A stretch of 64,000 nt of DNA from the NCBI GenBank assembly GCA_963827065.1, contig CAWGZM010000002.1, forward strand, positions 12,009 to 76,008. Reading direction: 5' to 3'. Position numbers and translations under genes: made by a program. The stretch is from JACVRW01 sp963827065 (GTDB taxonomy: Bacteria > Actinomycetota > Thermoleophilia > Solirubrobacterales > Thermoleophilaceae). The notes below the pieces were generated by a model. The model was not told where the DNA came from. It searched no databases and was given only the letters and a program-made list of their open reading frames with translations. This document shows positions 47,227-54,682 of this stretch, one piece after another; the first letter of the stretch is position 1, and each line of letters begins with the position of its first letter.

Positions 47227-47874
47227 CTACTTCAGCTTGCTCTCGATCGCGCTGAGCACGCCCTTGCGGTTCGCGTTGCGGCGCTCGTGGTCGCGGACCT
47301 TGCGCAACTCCGCCGGCGTGAGGTCGGCCAGCCGGGTCTTGATCTCGCCGACGTTCAGATCCTCGTAGAGGCTGATCGGGAAGCTGCTCCCGACCTTGGC
47401 AGCGCGGCGGGCGCGGTCTGCTCGAGCGATCGCCGGCGACGCCGCGTGTACGGCGCGGCCTCGCGCGCTGCCTGCACGCTTCGAGACGTCGCGGCGGCCC
47501 TTCTCGAGCAGGCCCTCGAGGTCCTTGAGAACGTCGTTCGTCTCCTTGCGGCCGCGCTTGACTAGATCGCCCGCGATGCCGCGAGCCTCCTTCGGAGAGA
47601 GCTTGCCGCTCTTCGAAAGCGCCTCCTCGATGCGCTCGCGGGTGAGCATGACCATCCCGCTCGGCTTGATCAGGTGCTGGCGGAGCGCCTCGCGGAACTC
47701 GGCGACGGTCTTCGCCTCGACGCCGGCGGCCTCTGCCGGCTTGGCGGCCGCCCGTGACGCGGTCTTAGCCGCCTTTTGCGATTTCTGCTGGCGGGCGCGG
47801 GCGGCGCCGCCCTTCTTGGCTGCAGCGGTGCGCTTCGTGCTCGACTTCCTCGTGCTGGTACGGCGCTCTGCCAT
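47227..47874 (-). CDS. Histone-H1-like Lys/Ala-rich protein with helical domain
   Basis: 215 residues from the ATG at 47874. An upstream in-frame extension is not protein-like and overlaps the neighbour. Residues 1-60 are Lys/Ala/Arg/Ser rich (RTSTRKSSTKRTAAAKKGGA), resembling the disordered tail of bacterial H1-like DNA-binding proteins. The middle (FREALRQHLIKPSGMVMLTR, then ERIEEALSKSGKLSPKEARG) and the C-terminus (LYEDLNVGEIKTRLADLTPA, then ELRKVRDHERRNANRKGVLS) are helical. A nucleoid-associated or DNA-organising role is plausible; no named family recognised. Confidence 0.55.
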   Translation of the reverse strand: MAERRTSTRKSSTKRTAAAKKGGAARARQQKSQKAAKTASRAAAKPAEAAGVEAKTVAEFREALRQHLIKPSGMVMLTRERIEEALSKSGKLSPKEARGIAGDLVKRGRKETNDVLKDLEGLLEKGRRDVSKRAGSARGRAVHAASPAIARADRARRAAKVGSSFPISLYEDLNVGEIKTRLADLTPAELRKVRDHERRNANRKGVLSAIESKLK

Positions 47875-47917
47875 CGCCCACCCTTCCCTCGACCGTGGTT
47901 CCCTGCGCCGGACTATC

Positions 47918-48733
47918 TCACCTCGGAAGCGCGAACGCGCCGCTGACCGGGGCGTGGTCGGAGAGGCGGATTCGCAGGCCATCGGGCTCCGTCAGCTCGC
48001 GCCGCTCGGGGGCGAGCCGGCGCGGCCGCTCCACCACCTCGAGGCCGCGCACCAGGATGTGATCGATGGCGTCGGGGGCGGTCGGCGCGGCGAGCTGCAT
48101 GCGTTCGCGGAGCTCCTCGAAGGGCTCAGGATTGCGGGCCGGACGCAGGTTCAGGTCGCCGCCGAAGACGAGCGGGTCGCCGTCCGACCAGGCGACCGCG
48201 TGCCCGGCTGCCCGCAGCACCTCGGCCGCGGCACGCTCGGGCAGGCCCGCGGACGCATGCAGGTTCGCGGCACACACCCTCCCTTCCGGAAGCTCGAGCC
48301 GCGCCCAGTGCATGCGCCGCTGCTCGGGCCTGTGGGCGAGCGTCAGGCGGCGCCGCTCGAGCACCCGTCCGGGAGCGCGCACGAGCATCTGGTTCGAACC
48401 GCCGTCGGAGGACGCGAGCAGGTCCGGGTTCCAGTCGGCGAGCGGCCGCTGCAGGGGCTGGCACCAATTGCGCGAGGTCCTGACGAGCGTGCCGTGCGAA
48501 CGGGTGCGCGCACACAGCGTGCGAAACCAGCGCGGAGGCGCCTCCTGGAGCAGCGCCAGGTCCCACTCGAGCCCGTCGAGCACGTCCCCGAACTCGTCGA
48601 GGAGCGGCCGGTTGACCTGGGCGTGCGTCTCGTTTCGCTCGGTCTTCCGCAGCAGCCGGCCGCGCCACGTGAACAGGGCCGGGTCCGGCGGGAAGTCGCG
48701 GCCGTGGTAGAGGTTCCAGCTGAGGACCCGCAT
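47918..48733 (-). CDS. EEP-family hydrolase (cytosolic)
   Basis: 271 residues from ATG at 48733. Motifs: MRVLSWNLYHGRD, WDLALLQEAPPRW (Glu), VCAANLHASAG, LVFGGDLNLRPA, DAIDHILVRG and RIRLSDHAPVSG (catalytic His), all in EEP order. No signal peptide, so it acts inside the cell. Probable metal-dependent phosphodiesterase. Its start codon overlaps the argF start codon on the other strand (CATG). Confidence 0.8.
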   Translation of the reverse strand: MRVLSWNLYHGRDFPPDPALFTWRGRLLRKTERNETHAQVNRPLLDEFGDVLDGLEWDLALLQEAPPRWFRTLCARTRSHGTLVRTSRNWCQPLQRPLADWNPDLLASSDGGSNQMLVRAPGRVLERRRLTLAHRPEQRRMHWARLELPEGRVCAANLHASAGLPERAAAEVLRAAGHAVAWSDGDPLVFGGDLNLRPARNPEPFEELRERMQLAAPTAPDAIDHILVRGLEVVERPRRLAPERRELTEPDGLRIRLSDHAPVSGAFALPR

Positions 48734-49595
48734 GGCAAGGCACTTCCTAACAGGTGAGGAGCTCAGCGCGGACGAGCAGCTGAGGCTGCTCCGGCGCGCC
48801 ATCGAGCTGAAGGCGGCGCGGCATTCGTCGCGGGCGCTCGAGGGCCGGAGCGTGGCGCTCGTATTCGACAAGCCCTCGACCCGCACGCGCGTCTCGTTCG
48901 AGACCGGTGTGTTCGAGCTCGGCGGTCATCCGCTGATCCTGCGCGAGGGCGAGCTGCAGCTCTCGCGCGGCGAGTCCGCGCGCGACACCGCGCTCGTGCT
49001 CGAGCGGATGGTGCACGCGATCGGGATACGGACGGGGCCGCACGAGACCGTCGAGGAGCTGGCGCGCTGGTCGGGCGTGCCGGTCGTGAACATGCTCACC
49101 CACGAGCACCACCCGTGCCAGGCGCTCGCCGACCTGATGACGCTACTGGAGCGCTTCGGCACCCTGGAGGGGCTGAAGCTCGCCTACGTCGGCGACGGCA
49201 ACAACATGACGCGCTCGCTGCTGCTCGCCGGTGCGATCGCCGGGGTCGAGGTGGCGGTGGCGACCCCTCCGGAGCTGTCGCTCCCCGACGTGCGCGGCCT
49301 CGACCCGGCTGAGGCCGTGCGCGGCGCGCACGCGATCTACACGGACGTCTGGGTGAGCATGGGTGACGAGGAGGACGCCGAGCGTCGCCGCTCGCTGCTC
49401 GCCCCTTACCGCGTCGACGCCGGCCTGCTGGCGCAGGCGCGCGACGACGCGATCGTCCTCCACTGTCTACCCGCCCACCCCGGCGAGGAGATCAGCGAGG
49501 AAGTCCTCTACGGGGAGCGCTCGGCCGTCTGGGACCAGGCCGAGAATCGCCTGCACGCGCAGAAGGCGCTGCTCGAGCTGCTGTTGGCGCATTAG
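48732..49595 (+). CDS. argF: Ornithine carbamoyltransferase
   Basis: 287 residues. MARHFLTGEELS is the expected start, with GAGGA six bases upstream inside the opposing gene. Carbamoyl-phosphate motif FDKPSTRTRVSFE, THEHHPCQALADLMTL, and the ornithine loop HCLPAHPGEEISEEVL are intact. It makes citrulline in arginine synthesis. No other arg genes lie in the window, so it stands apart from a classical arg operon. Slightly shorter than the usual 300-320. Confidence 0.94.
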   Translation: MARHFLTGEELSADEQLRLLRRAIELKAARHSSRALEGRSVALVFDKPSTRTRVSFETGVFELGGHPLILREGELQLSRGESARDTALVLERMVHAIGIRTGPHETVEELARWSGVPVVNMLTHEHHPCQALADLMTLLERFGTLEGLKLAYVGDGNNMTRSLLLAGAIAGVEVAVATPPELSLPDVRGLDPAEAVRGAHAIYTDVWVSMGDEEDAERRRSLLAPYRVDAGLLAQARDDAIVLHCLPAHPGEEISEEVLYGERSAVWDQAENRLHAQKALLELLLAH

Positions 49596-49635
49596 GGGTG
49601 AACGAGCAGCGTCGCGCGGGGTTAGTGTTCCGGTC

Positions 49636-50079
49636 ATGAAGAGGTTGCTCGTATTGCTCCTTGCCTGCTTGGCACTCGGGCTCGTGGTCGCGGGCTGCGG
49701 CGGCGACGACGATGACGACGACTCCGGAAACGGCGGCGGCGCGAACACCGAGCAGCCGGCTGATCAGGGTGGCGGCAACAGCGGCGGCGCCGAGGCGGGC
49801 GGAGGCGGCGGCGCCGAGGTCGGTATGCGCAACATTCAGTTCGACCCCTCCGACACGACGATCAAGGTGGGCGAGACGGTCACCTGGACGAACGAGGAAG
49901 GCGTGCCCCACGACGTCGACAAGACGGGCGGCCCGGGGCCCCAGTTCAGCTCGGGTCCCGAGGGCGGGATGATGGAGGGCGACACGTTCGCGCAGACCTT
50001 CGACCGGCCGGGAACCTACGAGTACGTCTGCAGGGTGCACGCGCCGGGAATGGCGGGCACCATCGAGGTGACGGAGTAG
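49636..50079 (+). CDS. Cupredoxin lipoprotein
   Basis: 147 residues. Lipobox LVVAGC with Cys21, then a 45-residue Asp/Gly/Ser linker and a plastocyanin-like domain (IQFDPSDTTIKVGETVTWTN). Type-1 copper ligands: His in EGVPHDVDK, and Cys, His, Met in EYVCRVHAPGMAG. A membrane-tethered electron carrier outside the cell. TAGTGT lies seven bases before the ATG. A perfect hairpin follows four bases after the stop. Confidence 0.88.
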   Translation: MKRLLVLLLACLALGLVVAGCGGDDDDDDSGNGGGANTEQPADQGGGNSGGAEAGGGGGAEVGMRNIQFDPSDTTIKVGETVTWTNEEGVPHDVDKTGGPGPQFSSGPEGGMMEGDTFAQTFDRPGTYEYVCRVHAPGMAGTIEVTE

Positions 50080-50082
50080 CGA

Positions 50083-50138
50083 AGGGGTCAGGTCTTGCAA
50101 TCGAGCACGGAAGTGCTCGATTGCAAGACCTGACCCCT
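50083..50138. repeat. Perfect 26-bp inverted repeat with 4-base loop
   Basis: The arms are exact complements over 26 bases, beginning AGGGGTCAGGTCTTGCAATC and closing on a GGAA loop (50109-50112). AT content is clearly higher than the surroundings. It fills the gap between convergent genes and its last base belongs to the SnoaL-like stop codon. There is no T-run. It may be a mobile REP/MITE-like element or a bidirectional terminator. Confidence 0.8.
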
Positions 50139-50623
50139 CACTTGCGGCGCAGCCCGAAGCCGCGCAGCAACAACAGCGCCGTCTCGCCCATCCCCCCGCG
50201 CGCAGGCAGCAGACCGAGCTGAGTCGCGGCGTCGTAGAGGTCGAAGAAGCCGCGGGCGCGCCGGATCAAGCCGTCCGAGAGCTCGATGAAGTGGACCCCG
50301 TGGAGCGCCACGTAGCGGTCGCTCGCCGGGAGCATCTGGCCGAGGTCGCCGCCCTGGGTGCCGAGCGCGCGCCAGGCGACGCAGAGGTGCGTGCCGCGCG
50401 CGAGCGCCGGTGCCGTGGCCTCGATGCGCAGGTCCGGGAACGCGCCGCGCAGCGCCGCGGCGTGACGCTCGAGCGCGTCGACCCCGCGCAGCGGCTCAAC
50501 CGCCACCGGGTCCTCGTAGGAGACGTCCGGCGTGCAGCAGGACTCGAAACCGCTCTGCTGCCAGGCGGAGCGCCAGCTCTCCGCCAGCGCATCGGCCGAG
50601 CTGCGCTCGAGCTCCGTGCTCAC
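50138..50623 (-). CDS. SnoaL-like (NTF2 fold) protein
   Basis: 161 residues from a GTG overlapping the thiG stop (GTGA). NTF2-like pattern: LAESWRSAWQQSGFESCCTP, VSYEDPVAVEPLRGVDALER, AAALRGAFPDLRIEATAPAL and VHFIELSDGLIRRARGFFD. SnoaL-like proteins are small cyclases or isomerases, or orphan binding proteins. Its coupling to thiG suggests a thiamine-linked task but none is known. C-terminal 30 residues are a hydrophobic/basic tail (ETALLLLRGFGLRRK). Confidence 0.75.
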   Translation of the reverse strand: MSTELERSSADALAESWRSAWQQSGFESCCTPDVSYEDPVAVEPLRGVDALERHAAALRGAFPDLRIEATAPALARGTHLCVAWRALGTQGGDLGQMLPASDRYVALHGVHFIELSDGLIRRARGFFDLYDAATQLGLLPARGGMGETALLLLRGFGLRRK

Positions 50624-51420
50624 CGACCGCGGCCGTGCTCCGCCGGGTCGGCCAGCGGACCGAGCTCCGACAGGCCCTCCTCAGGCGAGGACGCCTGCGC
50701 GTACAGGCGCCGGGGAATGCGGCCGGCGGCGCGCGCCTCGTAGCCCGCCTCGACCGCCTTGCGCATCGCGCGAGCCATCGCCACCGGGTCGGCGGCACGC
50801 GAGATCGCGCTCGCGAGCAGCACGCCGTCGCAGCCCGCCTCCATCGCGAGCGCGGCGTCCGAAGCGGTTCCGATGCCGGCGTCGAGGATCACGGGAACGC
50901 CGGCGGACTCGACGATCAGGCGCAGGTTGTAGGCGTTGTTGATTCCCATGCCACTGCCGATCGGCGAGCCGAGCGGCATCACCGCCGCGCAGCCGGCGTC
51001 CTCGAGCCGGCGGGCAAGGATCGGGTCGTCGTTCGTGTACGGAAGCACGGTGAAGCCATCCGCCACGAGCTCCTCGGCGGCGCGCAGGAGCTCGGCCGGG
51101 TCGGGCAGGAGCGTGCGGTCGTCGCCGATCACCTCGAGCTTGACCCAGTCTGTCTCGAGCGCCTCGCGGGCGAGCTTGGCGGTGGCGACCGCGTCGCGCG
51201 CCGTGAAGCAGCCGGCCGTGTTCGGCAGCACCTCGAGCCCGATGTCCGTGAGCACCTCGACGATCGAGCCGCGCGCGCTCGGGTCGACGCGGCGCATCGC
51301 CACCGTCGCGAGCTCGGCGCCGGATTCCTCGGCGGCCTCGGCCATGACCGACAGGTTGCGGAACCCGCCCGTGCCGAGGATGAGGCGCGACTCGAGCTCA
51401 CGGCCTGCGATCTCGAACAT
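50620..51420 (-). CDS. thiG: Thiazole synthase
   Basis: 266 residues, ATG sharing a base with the thiS stop (TGATG). The enzyme builds the thiazole phosphate ring of thiamine. ESRLILGTGGFRNLS, the Schiff-base region VKLEVIGDDRTLLPD, AAVMPLGSPIGSGMGI and VILDAGIGTASDAALAME are hallmark segments. Complete and slightly extended at the C-terminus. Confidence 0.95.
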   Translation of the reverse strand: MFEIAGRELESRLILGTGGFRNLSVMAEAAEESGAELATVAMRRVDPSARGSIVEVLTDIGLEVLPNTAGCFTARDAVATAKLAREALETDWVKLEVIGDDRTLLPDPAELLRAAEELVADGFTVLPYTNDDPILARRLEDAGCAAVMPLGSPIGSGMGINNAYNLRLIVESAGVPVILDAGIGTASDAALAMEAGCDGVLLASAISRAADPVAMARAMRKAVEAGYEARAAGRIPRRLYAQASSPEEGLSELGPLADPAEHGRGR

Positions 51421-51632
51421 CACGCTCCTCCCTGGACGGCGCGCAGCACCTCGACCTGCTGGCCCTCGCGCACCGGGGTGGTCGCCCACTCGCCGCGTGG
51501 TACGACCTCGCCGTCGAGCGCGGCGGCCACGCCGCGGCCGTCGGCGGGTGCGCCCGTCGCGATCACCGCCACCTCGACCGTCGCGCCGTCCGGCAGCTCC
51601 TGGCGCTCCCCGTTCAGGACGACGAGCGTCAT
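51420..51632 (-). CDS. thiS: Sulfur carrier protein ThiS
   Basis: 70 residues, ATG overlapping the thiO stop (ATGA). Ubiquitin-like sulfur carrier for thiazole formation. MTLVVLNGERQELPDGATVE and VVPRGEWATTPVREGQQVEV fit. The C-terminus is VQGGA rather than the usual bare GG, i.e. one extra Ala after the diglycine. Genes thiO-thiS-thiG form one unit. Confidence 0.92.
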   Translation of the reverse strand: MTLVVLNGERQELPDGATVEVAVIATGAPADGRGVAAALDGEVVPRGEWATTPVREGQQVEVLRAVQGGA

Positions 51633-52774
51633 GCGCGCGTCCTCGCTCCGAAGCGGTCAGGGCTGAGCGCCGCGAGCTCGCCGGGCAGCTCTTCGCCGGC
51701 CAGCAGGCCGGCCACCGCCTCGCCCGTCAACGGGGCGAGCAGCACGCCGTTGCGCCAGTGGCCGGTCGCCCAGATGAGGCCGTCGAGCTCGTCGCGGCCG
51801 ATCACCGGCGTGTTGTCGGGCGTGCCGGGTCGCAGGCCGGCGCGCGCACCGGTGAGCTCGAGCTCGCCGACCTCGGGCAGCACCTCCCAGGCCGCCTCGA
51901 GCAGCCGGAAGACGCCGTCGGCCGTGACCGTGGTGTCGAAGCCTTGCTCCTCGACCGTCGCGCCGAGGACGACGCGCCCGTCACCGCGGCCGACCAGGTA
52001 GCAGCGCGGCGTGCGCAGCACGCGCTCGAACGGCTCGCGCGCCGCGCCGCGCGCGCGCAGCTCGAGGATCTGGCCCTTCACCGGGCGGACGGGCGGCCCA
52101 TGGCCGTCCGGCGCGAGCGCGGCGCTCCAGGCGCCGCCGGCGAGAACGACCTGATCACCGCGGATGGTGCCGTCGCTCGTCCGCACGCCGGTGACGCGTC
52201 CGTCGTCGTGCTCGACCGACTCGACCTCAACGCCCAGAGCGAGCTCGCCGACCGCCTCGGCCAGCGCGCGCACCACCGCGCGCGGCTCCGCCTGCGCGTC
52301 CTGCGGCGCGAGGATGCCTCCGGCGATGCGCGGCGACAGGCCCGGCTCGAGCTCGCGGCAGCGCGAGGGCGTGAGCCACTCGGCCTCGAGACCGAGCTCG
52401 CGCTGGAACTCGTGGAGGCGACGCAGCTCACCGGCGTCGTCGGAGTCGACCGCGACGACGAGCGCGCCGGTCTCGCGGTAGCCCGTCGAGAGGCCTGTGA
52501 GCTCCTCGAGCTCGGCGGCAAACGCGGTCCAGCGCTCGCGACCCGCGAGGTTCACCCGCAACGGCCCGAGCTCGCCGAAGTCGGCCTCGGTCACAGGCGC
52601 GAGCATCCCGGCCGCCACGCTGGAGGCGGCCGCGCCCGGCTCGCTTGCCCGGTCGACGACGAGCACCGACAGGCCGCGTCGCTGCGCGCGCCACGCGCAG
52701 GCCAGGCCGATCAGCCCGGCGCCCACGACGACCGCGTCGTAACGCTGTCCTCTGCTTCTCCGCGGCTCTTGCAT
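51629..52774 (-). CDS. thiO: Glycine oxidase ThiO
   Basis: 381 residues from the ATG at 52774, chosen because it directly follows GGAAGGGGAG at the riboswitch edge. An earlier ATG at 52795 lies within the riboswitch core. FAD motif YDAVVVGAGLIGLACAWRAQ, the DAO-fold ASSVAAGMLAPV and C-terminal RAGLRPGTPDNTPVIG with HWRNGVLLAPLTG. It oxidises glycine to the imine needed for thiazole. First gene of the thiO-thiS-thiG-snoaL operon. Confidence 0.94.
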   Translation of the reverse strand: MQEPRRSRGQRYDAVVVGAGLIGLACAWRAQRRGLSVLVVDRASEPGAAASSVAAGMLAPVTEADFGELGPLRVNLAGRERWTAFAAELEELTGLSTGYRETGALVVAVDSDDAGELRRLHEFQRELGLEAEWLTPSRCRELEPGLSPRIAGGILAPQDAQAEPRAVVRALAEAVGELALGVEVESVEHDDGRVTGVRTSDGTIRGDQVVLAGGAWSAALAPDGHGPPVRPVKGQILELRARGAAREPFERVLRTPRCYLVGRGDGRVVLGATVEEQGFDTTVTADGVFRLLEAAWEVLPEVGELELTGARAGLRPGTPDNTPVIGRDELDGLIWATGHWRNGVLLAPLTGEAVAGLLAGEELPGELAALSPDRFGARTRA

Positions 52775-52776
52775 CT

Positions 52777-52872
52777 CCCCTTCCTCCACCGGCATTACCC
52801 GGGTCAGGTTCGACGGTCGGCGGCGCCGCAGCCGCCCTCTCAGCCCGGTTCACCCCGAGCTCCCGTGTCTCG
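52777..52872 (-). promoter_or_regulatory. TPP riboswitch (THI element)
   Basis: On the minus strand the conserved CTGAGA (52838-52843), GAACCTGA (52804-52811) and CGGGTAATGCCGG (52790-52802) are all present in THI-box order. A P3 extension rich in GC separates them. The 3' end runs into the thiO Shine-Dalgarno, so thiamine pyrophosphate binding probably hides the ribosome-binding site. Confidence 0.93.
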
Positions 52873-52904
52873 GTCAGATGCTACCCGGCGCGTGTCGGAG
52901 GAAC

Positions 52905-53120
52905 TCAGACCCGGGGGGCCGTGTAGTCGTCCGGCGGGCGCGGGGTGCGCCCGTCGTCGCGCAGAAAGATGATCGCGAGCGAGATCACGAGCCCGATTAT
53001 TCCCGCGATCATCAGGATCAGGCCGACCGTTTCGAGCTCGATCCCGGAGACCGATGCGGTCACCGCGTAGCGCAGGATCGCGCCCGTTGCGATGAGGAAT
53101 ATGGAGAAGCCGATACTCAT
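52905..53120 (-). CDS. DUF6458-like small membrane protein
   Basis: 71 residues with two transmembrane helices (GFSIFLIATGAILRYAV and VGLILMIAGIIGLVISLAII) joined by a short loop SGIELETVG, and a charged Pro-rich tail. This layout is that of DUF6458 proteins, common in actinobacteria. Function unknown. It stands alone between the riboswitch and the glycoside-hydrolase-like genes. Confidence 0.75.
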   Translation of the reverse strand: MSIGFSIFLIATGAILRYAVTASVSGIELETVGLILMIAGIIGLVISLAIIFLRDDGRTPRPPDDYTAPRV

Positions 53121-53284
53121 ATCTGCTAGCTGTTAGGGCCTGCTGGGCGGACGCTACCAGGGGCGGCAGACCGCAACCGAGCGCGTCCGGCCTTGTTGCA
53201 GTAGCGGGAAGGCAGGGGGCCGCACGCGCGGCATGTCCCCGTTTCCCGCGTTCGCGCCGATCGAACCCGACCCGCTCCCATTCA

Positions 53285-54655
53285 ATGAAACGACTGACAA
53301 TCGTCACAGCCGTCCTTGCCGCCCTCATCGCCGTTCCGGCCGCCGAAGCGTCGACCAGGCAGGTGACGATCCTGCAGGACGACGTCCACCTCCGCCACGA
53401 CACCGCGGCGACTCTCGACGAGTTCTCCGCGCTCGGCGCCGACGTCGTGAAAATCGGGCTCTCCTGGGACGAGGTCGCTCCCAACGGGCGGCGCAAGCCC
53501 TCCGGGTTCGACGCAAGCAACCCCGCCTCCTACCAGTGGGGCAACTACCCGCAGGTGATCGAGGCGATCAGCGCTCGCGGGATGCGGCCGTTCGTCAACG
53601 TCGTCGGCCTCGCGCCCGACTGGGCGTCGAAGCGCGGCGGGCGGCGTGGCACGAACCGGCCCAGCAGCAAGGAGTACGGCCTCTTCTTGGAGGCGGTGGG
53701 CAAGCAGTTCCCGGGCGTCGACCTGTGGTCGCTCTGGAACGAGCCGAACCTCTACAGCTGGCTGAGCCCCCAGCGCAAGCAGGGCACGCCGCTCTCCCCC
53801 TCGATCTACCGCAACCTCTACCTGGCAGGGCACGCCGGGCTCGAGCGCTCGGGCCATGAGTCCGACACCATCCTGCTCGGCGAGCTGATGCCGCGCGGCG
53901 GCACCTCGAGCAAGAAGATCCCGCCGCTCGACTTCCTGCGCGAGATGGTCTGCCTCGATCGCAACTATCGCCAGTACCGCGGGCGCGCCGCGCGCAAGCG
54001 CGGCTGCAAGCGGGTCGGCCGCATCCCGACCTCTGGCCTCGCCTATCACCCCTACACGCTCGCCAACGGCCCCAGCGTCCGCGAGCCCGTGGCGGGCGAC
54101 GCCGCCATCGGCCAGCTGAGCCGCGTGACGCGCACGCTCGACGCCCTCGCCCGGCGTGGGAAGCTTCCGCGCCGCACGCCGATCTGGATCACCGAGTTCG
54201 GCTACCAGACGAAGCCGCCCGACCCGTTCGCCACCCCCATCGGGCGCGCGCCCGGTCTGATGGACGAGAGCGAGTTGATCGCCTACCGCAACCGGCGCGT
54301 CAGGAGCTACTCGCAGTACACGCTGCGCGACGCGCCGACCTGGCAGGCGGGGCTGCGCTTCGCCAACGGCCGCAAGAAGCCGGGCGTCTACAGCGCCTTC
54401 GCGCTGCCGCTCCATCTGGAGCGTCGCAGCGGCGGCCGCGTCGAGGTCTTCGGCGCCATCCGCACGGCGTCGAGCGGCGACGTCGCGGTCGAGGTCAAGG
54501 CCAACCGGCGCGCCAGCTACCGTTCCGTCGGCTCTGTCCCAGTGAACAACGTCGGCTACTTCCGGCGGACCTTCCGCGTCAAGGCGGGCTCTGAGGCCAC
54601 ATTCCGGGTCACGCTTGGCGAACACTCGCGCGCCAAACAGCTCGCGGCCCGCTGA
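53285..54655 (+). CDS. Secreted clan GH-A-like glycoside hydrolase 1
   Basis: 456 residues with a signal peptide (MKRLTIVTAVLAALIAVPAA, ending EAS). A TIM-barrel pattern with the clan GH-A acid/base in LWSLWNEPNLYSW near residue 153 and a nucleophile candidate in IWITEFGYQTKPP near residue 302. LSWDEVAPNGRRKP and FVNVVGLAPDW fit beta strands of the barrel. A beta-sandwich (VEVKANRRASYRSVGS) closes the protein. Likely an extracellular endoglycosidase. Followed by a related gene after 27 bases. Confidence 0.72.
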   Translation: MKRLTIVTAVLAALIAVPAAEASTRQVTILQDDVHLRHDTAATLDEFSALGADVVKIGLSWDEVAPNGRRKPSGFDASNPASYQWGNYPQVIEAISARGMRPFVNVVGLAPDWASKRGGRRGTNRPSSKEYGLFLEAVGKQFPGVDLWSLWNEPNLYSWLSPQRKQGTPLSPSIYRNLYLAGHAGLERSGHESDTILLGELMPRGGTSSKKIPPLDFLREMVCLDRNYRQYRGRAARKRGCKRVGRIPTSGLAYHPYTLANGPSVREPVAGDAAIGQLSRVTRTLDALARRGKLPRRTPIWITEFGYQTKPPDPFATPIGRAPGLMDESELIAYRNRRVRSYSQYTLRDAPTWQAGLRFANGRKKPGVYSAFALPLHLERRSGGRVEVFGAIRTASSGDVAVEVKANRRASYRSVGSVPVNNVGYFRRTFRVKAGSEATFRVTLGEHSRAKQLAAR

Positions 54656-54682
54656 TCCGACATCTCAAGGAGATTCTGAACC

